Source of the DNA: Limnephilus marmoratus | Lineage: Eukaryota; Arthropoda; Insecta; Trichoptera; Limnephilidae | DNA: 64,000 nucleotides | Assembly: GCA_917880885.1 (NCBI GenBank) | Contig: OU862910.1 | Coordinates: 49,529,285-49,593,284, forward strand | Direction: 5' to 3' | Shown: positions 42,191-52,383 of the stretch, piece after piece | How the letters are laid out: each line of letters opens with the position of its first letter | How positions within the stretch are numbered: the first letter of the stretch is position 1 | Position numbers and translations under genes: made by a program | Notes under the pieces: model-generated | What the model was told of the DNA's origin: nothing | What the model saw: the letters and a program-made list of their open reading frames with translations, nothing else | Databases searched by the model: none

Positions 42191-43958
42191 CACCGTTTAC
42201 GTCGGTGAGCCTATTTTGCGCGGCATGCGAGCCTTTTCGTACTGCCCACGTGACTAAATAAAATGTCAAAAAATTGGAAAACTTCATTCTTTCTTAAAAA
42301 TTTGAATAAGGCATTCTAAATAAAAAATTCTTACATATTCTTGAAAGAACAAAATATCGTTGTTCGTGTCATATATAAAAAATTGTTTGATGCATAAAAA
42401 GTTTCCGTTTTAATATCAAAAGTTTTCTAGGCAATTTCTTTTGCCTCAGGATCATTGCCTTTCAAAGTAAGAAATTTACTTTCCTAAACTAAGAAAACCT
42501 AAAAAAAATTGACCCTACCCACATCTGTTAAATAGAACAAAAAATATCATATTTGGAAAAAAAATTATAAAATAAAATAATTTTGGTGGGTACCTTACTT
42601 ATGGCTCGTAAAATAATAATATTTTGGTACCTAGGTAATTTATCGCTTATCTGAAATATCAGTTTCAATTTTGAAAATGTCACTTATCTGCAACACGGTG
42701 CGTTGGTATTCGGTTGCAGTCTAACTAGGCTCAAGTGTGTACGCCAATGTAAAAAGAATCGTAATATTTCGTGCCATTCTGGTTTTGACTTCTGCATCTC
42801 TCATTTCGGTATGAAGATCGTATAAAATATCTACCTAATTCATGGAGGAGTACCCTTTCGATTATTAAAATGTGGTTAGGCATATCACTAGAATGGTGGT
42901 TAAGCACTCTTTGGATTTAACAGAGACACCTAAATGGATTGTTTTTAAAAATAGTACATAAACAAGTGAAACTAACTGTCGTCGGTTGTTTCGGAAAATT
43001 TTGCTGTCTTTTATCATTGTGAAAACTAACTAGTTGTGTATGATTGACAACTAACTATTTATGCAATTTTCAAATCACAAAAGGATTGTACTGATCTTAA
43101 TTTTAAGTAGACAAATTTACGGAGGCCTCCCCAACTACAAAAAACTGCATACAAGATTGGTGAATCTGTTATTTTCCCTGGAGTTTTCGATTGTCATTCT
43201 TTGTGCTATATATTTGTCCGCGCAAATAGATTTTCATAATCATATCTTTGGGTAATAAGCCCAGAGGGTCTGGGGTTATTTACACAACTCAGGCTCGCAT
43301 ATTATAATACAAAATGTGTGTGTTTTTCTTCGTTACCAATTTTACTTAATTAGTTAGAAAAAACGTAAGGTGGGCCATTTTCCTTTTTTTATATTCGCAC
43401 ACATAGTTTTTATTTTCCAAAAATTTCGAATTAAAAGTTTTTTAAAATTCGCCACCCTCAAAAACAGTTTTTAGTTTTTGGATGCGTTCAGAAAAATTCA
43501 ATTTATGTGTTATATCACCTTAATAAATCAAAAAATAGAAACATACTATTTGGACGTTCTTAGCTCCTGTTCACAGAACACAGTATACGTATGGGCGAGA
43601 ATCAAGAATATTATGTCATGATTCGGCCCAAGTTTCTCAAGGGTAGAAAAGGGTAGTATAAAGCTATGAGGGGAGGACAGGAGCGTCTTGGGACCGGGGT
43701 GAATACAGAAATAATGCGCCCATCTAGACGCAACTACGTCATCTGTATTCCACATAAATCCCTATCCCAGCTCTCTGGGTTACAGGGTTAATATGATTAA
43801 CCTTTTTGTGTCGCGATCCATGAAGAAATGGAAATGTAATAGCTGTAGCACACAATAATACAAAGGACTGTTATTAATCATAAAGGCCTTTTTGTTTTCG
43901 AACGGAGGGTTTCTGTCTTTTGTCCCAACGTATTAAAATTATACACATATATAGAATA
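42191..43958. other. Unassigned DNA, no supported gene
   Basis: Short ORFs at 43061-43255 (plus) and 43755-43546 (minus) have no recognisable features. Confidence 0.4.
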
Positions 43959-43959
43959 A

Positions 43960-44550
43960 CTAGCTGGTACCCGGCATGCGTTGCTATGCCATTTAATAAA
44001 GAAATTGTTTCTCCCTGCGTGTCCTTTCCCCTTCCGCCCCCCCCCCCCTCCCCCTCTTCCTCTTCCGCGTCTTCTTCCCCTCTCGCGTTTCCACTCCGCC
44101 TCCTCCACCTTCCCTCTCCCCACTCCACTCCCCCCCCTTCCACCATCTCGCAAACCCTCCTCCGAGTTCCCCTCCTCCCTCCCAGGTTTCCCTCCTCCCT
44201 CCCTGGTTTCCCTCCCCCCCCCTCCTGCGTTAGTTTTCAAACAGCTCGCGTACCACCATTTTTTTATACAAATTTCATAATGTTAGAGCTCACCATACAA
44301 TAACGAACACAACAAAAAAAGAATTATCCAACTTGGTGCAATACATAGTTATGCGCGTACATACATTTCGGCGATTTATTTTTATACAAATTTCATAATG
44401 CCAGAGCTCACCAGTAGTTTTATACAAACCTTGTCCTGATAATAACGAACACAACAAAAAAAGAATTATCCTATTTGGTGCAGTCGTTCGGAAGTTATGC
44501 GCGTACATACATTTCGGCGATTCATTTTTTTTTATATAGAAGATAGATAG
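43960..44550 (-). mobile_element. Helitron-like element, CT-rich on plus, with tandem repeats
   Basis: On minus it ends GCCGGGTACCAGCTAG (CTAG = 43963-43960) followed by T. On plus this is ACTAGCTGGTACCCGGCATG + CGTTGC. A 200-bp C/T tract (44025-44230) is the family GA-rich region. Two diverged repeats with CGAACACAACAAAAAAAGAA and GCGCGTACATACATTTCGGC lie at 44270-44375 and 44395-44525. The 5' border near TATAGAAGATAGATAG (minus TCTATCTATCTTC) is approximate. Confidence 0.65.
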
Positions 44551-44551
44551 A

Positions 44552-44865
44552 TAAATTTTCTCGATTTATCCACGTAACTAGTCCTTAAAGACTTTTGATG
44601 TTTCGGACAGATCTCACTGTCCATCTTCAGAGGCCTTATGTTTTTTCTCAAACTGATCGCTTTCGCGTGTCTGTTCGGTCCAAAAATCAAGACCTAAGTG
44701 AGTGCTTATCAATTCTCATTATTTACAGGACAGTGTACACGTGTTGAAAGTGATTTGACGGTGAAAGGGATAGGGGCGGGGCCGGCCCCTCCACCGTCCG
44801 AAACGTCAGGAGTTAAAAAGTCCTTTTAAGGACTAGGTTATGCGGGTAAACCGAGAAAATTATTC
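44552..44865. mobile_element. Inverted-repeat element with a hammerhead-like core in one arm
   Basis: The left arm AATTTTCTCGATTTATCCAC + GTAACTAGTCCTTAAAG is inverted in the right arm, which read inward is AATTTTCTCGGTTTACCCGC + ATAACCTAGTCCTTAAAAG. Both arms continue to a GTTTCGGAC segment. The left arm holds a complete minus-strand core, CTGAAGATGGACAGTGAGAT + CTGTCCGAAAC (44631-44600). The right arm holds only the CCGTCCGAAACG half. Interior 180 bp, non-coding. Confidence 0.65.
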
Positions 44866-45036
44866 TACATCTTACACCCGTGAAAACCTTAACCATAACA
44901 TGTTTATATTATTAAGTGGCAGCATTGCGTTTCCTGTAGTGCTAATGTTTTCCTAATTGCAGTGGATTGTATTGCTCTGTGACCAAGGGTAGGCCGGGTC
45001 ACTATGGATTAAAAAGTATATGTATTTACTGCATGT

Positions 45037-45298
45037 TTCAGAGAGAAAGATACTCTTAGCCTCGTCCTGGTGAAAGGCCTCCATTTAGAATTTTAAAATT
45101 GCTTGAAATGGTTTTAGTCGTGTTTGATGAGGAGATAATATGAATAGCCAGGTACTTCCTCTTTCCCATCTCTTTACCTCGCACCTGCCTTCGGCTTCAC
45201 AACGTACCTCAATTAGGGACGCCATAGACTCATTGGCTCTAGGCGATTGGTAGCGGTTGGGATTCTTCTAGGGTATTCACCTAAAATTAAAAAAATTA
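45037..45298 (+). mobile_element. SINE family 1, 5'-truncated
   Basis: AGATACTCTTAGCCTCGTCC + TGGTG, CCATTTAGAATTTTAAAATT, GAATAGCCAGGTACTTCCTC, GCTTCACAACGTACCTC and ATTCTTCTAGGGTATTCACC, then an A-rich end (45284-45298). The tRNA head is missing. Confidence 0.7.
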
Positions 45299-45414
45299 TA
45301 TATGCATAAATATATACGTTATTATACGCATAGTACCTTTTGGTGGCCTTCAAAAGGACTGATTGTATTAAGGCGCCGCTACCCGAATTTGCTACTGATT
45401 TCTTACATATCTCC

Positions 45415-45590
45415 CTTAAACATTTGAAGTTTTTAAGCTCTTAAAAAAATATATGTTATTTTTGAAGATAATATCTAGATGCGTTCCACGCCGAAACGCA
45501 AATTATATAAAATTTCCTCGATAAAAAAAAATCGCAAAGTGTGCTTCGAAAATTATTATAAACACGTCTGTTTCAGTTATTTTTCAAGTT
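45415..45590 (+). repeat. Dispersed repeat R2, copy 1
   Basis: AGTTTTTAAGCTCTTAAAAA, GAAGATAATATCTAGA, GCCGAAACGCAAATTA and TCGATAAAAAAAAATCGCAA correspond to 56536-56655 in the same orientation. Class unknown. Confidence 0.6.
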
Positions 45591-45834
45591 ATAGTTGTGA
45601 AAAAAATCACAATGTTTCCTTAAGTGATACTTAAGATACGTTCCACTAGATTTTTGCTCTAATAATGAGCCGTGTTTTATTAAACATTTTCGCAATTTTC
45701 GCATCGATTTTAACGCTGTAAACATTAGCGCGCTCCTCTAACGTTCGTAGTTACATATCTTTCCATCTTCTTCTTTTTGAGCCCGGATGCGGCACCTTAA
45801 TATCTTGGGTTGATGGCTTTGGCCAGACCGGCTA

Positions 45835-46085
45835 CTAGCACGGTCGATCGATAAGGATTGTTAGGATAACTTTTGGCAACTTATCATCGTTCCCTAGAGC
45901 ATGACTGCAGATCGCTAACGTATAAAATCGTTGAAGTATAACGAAAACATTAAAGTGTAACGTCGAATATGTGAAGAACACTTAGTCATTGTGAACTGCC
46001 ACTTATTCGATCTGCAGTCATGCTAGGAAGCGATGAGATGTTACCCAAAGTCATCCTAGCAGTCCTTATCGATCGACTGTGCTAG
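45835..46085. mobile_element. MITE family F (251 bp), long inverted arms
   Basis: CTAGCACGGTCGATCGATAA + GGATTGTTAGGATAACTTTT on the left and its imperfect reverse complement on the right (ending ATCCTAGC...CTTATCGATCGACTGTGC + TAG). The arms extend about 90 bp to CATGACTGCAGATCG. A further outer inverted pair (GCGGCACCTTAATATCTTGG near 45790 and CCAATATATTAAGGTACGGC near 46186) suggests it sits within a larger foldback. Confidence 0.75.
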
Positions 46086-46320
46086 GGGGCCAGGTTGACA
46101 CAGATAAAGAGAGTAAAAGTTGCAAGTACGTTCTAATTCATTTCGTCTTTCTGTTTTTAAACTCACGCTAAAAATAGTTCCACTCCAATATATTAAGGTA
46201 CGGCTTTTCAGTCTTAATAGACTGCACGCCACCGACCTTGATGACAAAAATTATTTAAGGTGATACTTAAAAGAAATCACAATCTTCTCTTTCATAGATG
46301 GCGCGAGTTTTTTTTTATTA

Positions 46321-46625
46321 TTTTAGGGAAAAAGAATTTTTGCAAGTTACGCTTTAAAATATTAAATTGAATTACTTATTAATGTAATATGTGAATAAAT
46401 ACTTTTGTCCATATATAAACTCAACTCTTTCAAAAAAGGCTAACAAATACAATATTGTATCGGTGATTCAATCCAATTTTGTACTTGTTAGCCTCTCTTG
46501 AAAGATTTGAATTTGTTTATGAACAAAACTATTTATTCACATTTGTTTTCATGTGTACGGGCGCAAACAATTAATTCATCGTAATATTTTAAAGCATAAC
46601 TTGTAAAAAGCGTAATTCCCTAAAA
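46321..46625. mobile_element. MITE family G, fully palindromic (305 bp)
   Basis: Ends TTTTAGGGAA and TTCCCTAAAA. The arms match through TTGCAAGTTACGCTTTAAAA + TATT, GTGAATAAATACTTTTG and CTTTCAAAAAAGGCTAACAA, almost to the centre near 46473. Each arm is about 150 bp with roughly 20-25% divergence plus a few indels. No coding capacity. Confidence 0.8.
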
Positions 46626-48226
46626 CGGTAAATATGCACAGAGTCCACCTCACGGATAATACGGAAAAAATCTTGTTTTCGAAGTTTGATGCACGGATAA
46701 TATGGAATAATCCTTTTTTTAACTAATAGACAATCAAATATGACATTATTTGTCGGAAGTACCTACCAATCTTATAAAATAAATAAAATCAAAAAAGTAC
46801 CTACCTACTTCGAATTATTGGATTGAGGTTCAAACTATGAAAGCTGCATGTCATCATAATTTAGATATAAATGGTTTTGAATGGTTTGTTTGGCAAAGCA
46901 GTGTAAATGTAATTATTCTAATACATTTCTTTCCATCTGTTATAAATACAGATACAAACTTGTCAATAATGCATTCACTTAATAATGTGAATAAAGTATT
47001 GTTTTGCATGGCAATAATATTTTTTCTATGATTGGCAGCATTGATTTTTTGTCTATGAAATGTTAAATAAAAAGGATAAATATGAAAATGGCGTTACCGC
47101 GTAAGTGAATTAATTTTAACAAAACCAAAATGTTGAATGTATATTTTTTGCATGTTTTTTTGTCTCCCCCGATATAAATACTCACTTTTCGTAATAATAA
47201 AGCTAAATCTAACTGTTTGAATAAAAAATATTCCGCATAAATAATTATTAAACAATTGATTTTTTTAATTAACTGTGCGAGACCCGTGGATAGAGAGTCA
47301 AAGTCAACAAGCATCTGAAAGTAAATAATGCTTCATCTGTCTTCATAGTTCCCAGCGTTTAAAAAACTTTTATTTTTGAAGTATAGTCCATCTAACTACC
47401 AAGCGGGCATTCGGCAAATTGTTATTTTTCACAGATTCAAATATGTGAGATACTTTTATCTCATTTCATTGCTTGTCAAAAATGTAAAAATATATTTTTT
47501 AAAGTTTTTCATTAAAATATTTTTTCACGTGAGTATCGTGACATCATTTGGAAAACCCCTTTCTTCCTTTAACCATAATATTATTATGTAAAACAGGTAT
47601 CACTAAAAGTGAGATTCCAGATTTCAAAAAGGAAAAGACATAACAAAACGGAAGTATGGCTATTTCGGCTAAATTCACGACATGGAATCAGGGCTCAAAG
47701 TGTATGGCAGCTCCACCTCAACCTGAGAAAGAAAATCGGAAAGCAGCCAACCCTAGTGAAAAAAAGAACGGATTAAAGATTTATTTCAGATTTTAGCACG
47801 GTTTGCAACAAAAGATCTTTTTAAGAAGTGCGCGTTTTTACATTGCCTTTACTTCAAAAATAATATTATACTCTCTCTGGGCAGAATATGAGTAGAAATA
47901 TATTTGTTTGCTTATACGTATTTTTGACCTGCTTACAATTTTGTGTACAATCTCACCAGGGTATCCAAATTTCAATGTTTCCTGGGTTTCGCAGCCTCCC
48001 ATTCTGTGAGTGGCTTTATTGTCGCCCCAAAGTAAGGCCTTAGAATTAATATTGCATTCCCGGGACTTAGCTATAATGGGTATTATACGACTCAAATAAG
48101 CAAAAAAGGTAAAAGGAAGATAAAAAAACTCCAGAACTTACTTTCACGTTGAGTGATTTTTTAAATAAGTACACAAACTTTAACAAAATGAACATACAAG
48201 TTATTTCATTAAACATATCATTATAC
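46626..48226. other. Unassigned AT-rich DNA, no supported gene
   Basis: ORFs of 60-85 codons occur on both strands. None resembles a known family, and the 47838-48095 minus ORF could not be assigned. Confidence 0.4.
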
Positions 48227-48234
48227 ATGGTGGT
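48227..48234. repeat. Left 8-bp target duplication of hAT element 1
   Basis: ATGGTGGT, identical to 49748-49755. Confidence 0.9.
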
Positions 48235-49747
48235 TAGGGATGCAAGGTTTTTAAAAATATCGATATTGATATATATCGAATTAAGTTGATATTGATATAT
48301 CGATTTATCGGTCTTGTAGGCCGATATATCGATATTTATTCTTTTTAAGAGCTTATAGAAATCCAATGTAGGTTTAGTTATATCAAAAGTTTATCGATTA
48401 TGTATGAATATAATTTTTAATACTTACGTCTGTGAATAGTCAAAAAATTTGGATAGGTATGTAAAATGTGTTTTTTTTTCATAAATTTATTTAAAAAAAA
48501 ATAATTCTAGTATTTTGTACCAGCTATCGAACTTCAAAATAGTAACTTTGACAGTCTGCTTCCTTGCAGCCGGTTTCTGCTTTGAGTTATGGTGGCTCCT
48601 GCCTTTTAAAAAAGACGTTCAGAAGCAACATTACTAGGTTACTAAATTACTAGGTTTTATTGTAAGATCAACCAAACCGTTTAAGAATTCTAATAGCCTA
48701 ATAATTCTATTCAATTCCTTAATCCGAAGTATTCTTGAGCACGGGTCAACAGTCTGGAATCCACATTATATTACACAGGTACCTAGACTCGAATCAGTCC
48801 AAAGAAAATTTACACGGATTTTGTCTTACCGATCAGGTGTCCACCATCTTCTAGACGGGTACGAACAAAGACTTACATATTTCAAATTAGAGAGTCTAGT
48901 TAAAAGACGAAACATAAATGACCTCTTAATGCTTTATAAAATTGTGAATAATCGTGTAGACAGTAACTTAGTCAACCAAATTAATTTATATGCCAGGCCC
49001 AAATCTACAAGAACCCATAACATATTTTGGACTGAATTTTTTACGAATAATACTGGATATTTTAATCCTATATCTAGAATGTTTCGGTCATACAACGATT
49101 TTGTTAAAATACATAGTTTCATAGATATTTTTATAAATAATGTAACATGTTTCAAAAAATATCACCACGATTTGTGCACCTAAAAAAAAAATATTGTTGT
49201 TTTATTACATTTCAGGAAATACTTCATAAATATTGTATAATTATAATGTATTTTAATTTTGTATTTAAGTTTTTTAAGTTATGTATAAATAATACTTGCA
49301 TTGTTTTTCATGTGTTTGCTTCTGTAAAAATTCAAATGTGATTATTACTGCAGACACATATTACACAATTTATATTTGTATTTTAATTTATTATATATTA
49401 CCCACAAACATGTTTTATAAATATCCTGTTTGTGTCTCAAATAAATAAATAAATAAATAAGCACTTGTTGCCACAATTGGTAGATGACTCCACTTTAAAA
49501 AGATTGGGATATATGTACGATTTATGTAAGATTTATGGTGCTTCCAAAAATCAAATTCACCTTTATCTTCGTAACAGTCAGTGTTGCCGGTAACAGCATT
49601 TTACCCGATTTTGTGGGTATTTTAATTTGGGCGAGTTTATCGATATTTCGATACGATGTATTGAGTTTTCCGATATTGATATATCGATATTTTTAGGGGA
49701 CGATATATCGATATTTATCGGTTTTCCGATATATCGTTGCATCCCTA
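48235..49747. mobile_element. Non-autonomous hAT element 1 with nested LINE
   Basis: Terminal repeats TAGGGATGCAA and TTGCATCCCTA are flanked by the exact 8-bp duplication ATGGTGGT, which identifies a hAT-type transposon. Total length is 1513 bp, of which about 0.8 kb is an inserted LINE copy. Near both ends there are clusters of ATATCGATAT/GATATATCG motifs (48270-48340 and 49635-49735), which can pair with each other. No transposase coding sequence is visible. Confidence 0.88.
48638..49460 (+). pseudogene. 5'-truncated LINE C-terminal fragment inside hAT element 1
   Basis: An open frame from about 48640 to 49183 reads KLLGFIVRSTKPFKNSNSLI, SLIRSILEHGSTVWNPHY, VQRKFTRILSYRSG, LLMLYKIVNNRVDSNLVNQI and FINNVTCFKKYHHDL-stop. 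It corresponds to the post-RT part of L3 (KMLGFILRLSKLFRNPHTLV, RSPLEFASPVWNPKY). The 3' UTR ends in (AAATA)n at 49438-49460. The frame is intact, so insertion is relatively recent and post-dates the hAT element. Confidence 0.85.
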
Positions 49748-49755
49748 ATGGTGGT
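49748..49755. repeat. Right 8-bp target duplication of hAT element 1
   Basis: ATGGTGGT. Confidence 0.9.
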
Positions 49756-49759
49756 GTAC

Positions 49760-50045
49760 ATTATAAAATAAATATTTTTTAATTCCGGAATGTTCGGCGT
49801 GTAGAAGTGGGATCGGTGGTGACGTGTGATTGAATGATATTTCGTTGTTGTTGTTTTCAATAGAAAAAAATATCATCGGCCGCAAAAGGATATCTACTTT
49901 TAGTGTGATGAAAAAATATTTTTATTGCTTTTAATTGAAAAAAAAAATCATTGGACGGTAAAACGACATCTATATTTTTACTCCAAATATGCTCAGGATT
50001 CGCTGGTTAAAATCCTTCGGGTGCTTGTTGTTACACCTCATATAT
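49760..50045. mobile_element. MITE family B remnant, rearranged
   Basis: TTTTAATTGAAAAAAAAAAT + CATTGGACGG, AAACGACATCTATATTTTTA, CTCCAAATATGCTCAGGATT and AAAATCCTTCGGG match the inverted left arm of 31571-31955. The sequence before it (GTGACGTGTGATTGAATG) matches the family's right half in forward orientation, so the copy is rearranged. Confidence 0.6.
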
Positions 50046-50296
50046 GAAGTAAATGATCTGTGGCTTTATTCGAGATTGACAGGGCCAATAATTTTCTCCT
50101 GTGTTCTATGATGATCGAATCTGGACCCTGGCGGGAATCTCTAATGAAGACATTTCCGGAGTTGTGTATCCTGTCCCTCATCCAGCCACCTAAGTTCTTA
50201 TGTGGGCTTCAAAACCAGGAACTCATCCCCGCGTCAGCATGTTGGAAGCACTTCAGTATCTGGGAACGCCGAGCTCAGGCGGTAAGCGTTGTTATA

Positions 50297-50304
50297 CTGT
50301 ACGC
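50297..50304. repeat. Left 8-bp target duplication of hAT element 2
   Basis: CTGTACGC, identical to 51253-51260. Confidence 0.9.
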
Positions 50305-51252
50305 CAGTGTTTTTCAACCTGTGGGTCGCGACCCCCTGGGGGTCGCGAAGCCTCTACAAGGGGGTCGCAGGGGGTCCAAAGTAAAATATTAGTAAATCCG
50401 AATTTTAAATAGTTATCGTCATACAGGCGTTTTTACTTTGGTTTCGTTTCAGTACTCTCACTACAACTAGAAGTTGACGGTTGTGTTGATCTTTTTATAA
50501 ATTTATGCATTTTTATTATCACTACAAGTCACTTAAATAAATTCAAATACGTGAGTTCAACACAAAACAATCGCGCGCATATGACACCGAATCGCCGATT
50601 GACAGGGTCACGTTATTCCCGCCGTCAGACGTCCGTCATAGCCCGCGTCGCCCTGTACCCCTGTACCCTTCGACAACCCCGCAACGCTCATTGTGTCTCG
50701 CTCTTTAACTCAACCACATTCGTCGGCACCGCGCGGCCTCGCTCGCCTCAATCTTGAGTCGGCATCGGCCCGGCCTGTACGTTGTACGAATGGGCGATAG
50801 CTCTACCTACTATTCCTTGGAGACGTTTGGCGAATTAGTTTGACAGCAATTTCCCTGACATGTCCGAAAATTTTGCGGTCTGTCAGAGAAATTGTCAGGA
50901 ATTTTGAAAAATATAAAAAAAAAATTGATAGAATTTTGTGGGCAACGGAATTCACAGGATTACGGTTTTCCTGGCAGAATCAAATAGAATGCCAAAACAT
51001 GATTATATAGGCGAAATTACCGTGAAAAATTCACAACCTGAAATTCTCTAGCCACCCTCCTGTTGGTGTACACTGGGTGTCATTCTTTTTTTCATTTAAT
51101 TCAATTTGTGATTCCTGAATTTATCTAGCCACCCCCCCCCCCCCCCAGGAACCACAGTCGTCAAAGGTAAATTGCAGGCGAAGGGTAGGGGGTCGCGAAA
51201 TATTTTTTACATAATAAGGGGGTCGTGCCATGAAAAAGGTTGAAAAACGCTG
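50305..51252. mobile_element. Non-autonomous hAT element 2 (948 bp)
   Basis: Begins CAGTGTTTTTCAACCTGTGG + GTCGCGACCCCC and ends GGTTGAAAAACGCTG (one mismatch in 15 to the start). The exact 8-bp duplication CTGTACGC flanks it. The subterminal repeats GGGGGTCGCGAA occur in both halves. There is a C15-type run at 51129-51144. No transposase ORF remains. The right-half ORFs are shadows. Confidence 0.92.
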
Positions 51253-51260
51253 CTGTACGC
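51253..51260. repeat. Right 8-bp target duplication of hAT element 2
   Basis: CTGTACGC. Confidence 0.9.
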
Positions 51261-51537
51261 GAAGCCTTTGCATGCTACTCTTCTTAAAGTTGGTCCGAAG
51301 CTTGAATATAAAAAAAAGATGTATAGAATGTAAGAAATAACGACCCCTTAACAAGTTTAACTTCAATTGTGGTATAAAGCCTTATTCGAAAATACAAGCA
51401 TTCATTATATCTTATAAGATCAACTTCAGATTAGGCATTTTCAAAATCCGCGCAAATAATGTTTGTTTTTCGGTGCCTTCGGAATGTAGTTTATTGTACG
51501 TTTTGAATAATTGAATATATATATTGCTCACATACTC

Positions 51538-52030
51538 GATGGCCTACATGGTCGAGTGGTAAAAACTCGACTAGCAAACCGAAAGTCGCGGGTTCAAAAC
51601 CCGGCGTGCGCAAATGAATTTTATTTGATTAATTTGTGTTATTTCACAATTAATTAATTAAAAATAATTATATAGTATTTGCGGAACGTTCCAGAATGGA
51701 AGTTACTCCCAGCATCGACTTGGTGTAAGCCCACAGAATTGAAACGTTGCTTGAAATATTTTTGGGAAACTTTCCTAGTTGGACAGGCAAAGCTTCCAAA
51801 TTGTAATTTGTACTTTCTTTTGTATCTATAATAAATAAATAAATAAATAAATGGCTTTAGTCGGGTTTAGTGACCAGATATGAATATCCATGTACTTTCC
51901 CCACTTTCCTCTTCACAATCTCCTTCCCCTCCCAACCATTTCTGCGTCACAACACACCCTAATGATTACGCCATCACTGGCTCCAGTCGGGAGCAGTTGG
52001 GACTCTTCTGCGGTATACGCATTATACAAA
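51538..52030 (+). mobile_element. SINE family 1 copy with nested insertion
   Basis: The tRNA-like head GATGGCCTACATGGTCGAGT + GG with B box GGTTCAAAACC (to about 51612) is followed by AATGAATTTTATTTGATTAA, the GCGGAACGTTCC block and GAATTGAAACGTTGCTTGAA. After the insertion (51757-51850) the body continues ATGGCTTTAGTCGGGTTTAG, ATGAATATCCATGTACTTTC and GGCTCCAGTCGGGAGCAGTT to the end. No long poly(A). Confidence 0.8.
51757..51850 (+). mobile_element. Tiny LINE-tail insertion inside the SINE
   Basis: A 94-bp segment TATTTTTGGGAAACTTTCCT ... ending AATAAATAAATAAATAAATA interrupts the SINE between TTGAAA and ATGGCTTTAG. The AAATA tail matches L3-type LINE ends, so it is an extremely 5'-truncated LINE copy. 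A short AAAT could be duplicated at the borders. Confidence 0.6.
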
Positions 52031-52383
52031 AGCTCCTTTTCTGTGAATTTTCACAATCACAGATCTATGAAAATAATAATTTATTATTAATGATTACTTT
52101 TTGTTTGGTTCTGAAACAGTTTTTAGAAACTAAATCCATATTCCCAAGTTCTTCATCAGTCATTTATTCCCTTGTCTTCCTCCTTTCATCAAAAGTCTCT
52201 ATAAGGAAAAGAAGAAGATTTTTTCCTACCTACATGGAAAAATTAAACAATATTGCCACCAAAGTTTTTAAATTACGTACTTGGGCAGTTGAAAATTCGA
52301 AGTGACATTGGTTACAGGTTACAGCTCGCATTCGAAATATCGCAATTATTTGCAAAATTTCCTAATTTTATGCACCCTCCGTC
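52031..52383. other. Unassigned DNA between two SINEs
   Basis: Nothing recognised. Confidence 0.4.

Larger units (their letters stand above)
50050..51370 (-). pseudogene. Decayed LINE (L7) C-terminal remnant split by hAT element 2
   Basis: On the minus strand SSMQRLRVQ (51300-51260), joined across the hAT insertion to YNNAYRL and SASNMLTRG-like sequence (50296-50215), resembles the 'KLRVAYNDAFR...SASGMF' block after the RT domain of a common insect LINE type. Further frame-shifted pieces extend to about 50060 (NSGNVFIRDSRQGPDS). It has several stops and indels. Moderate certainty because the match is short. Confidence 0.5.

Noticed and set aside
43874..44303. Overlapping Pro/Ser-rich and Gly/Arg/Glu-rich ORFs
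   Set aside because: Shadow translations of the CT-rich tract of a Helitron-like element.
47838..48095. 85-codon minus ORF as a gene
   Set aside because: No motif recognised, base composition like surroundings.
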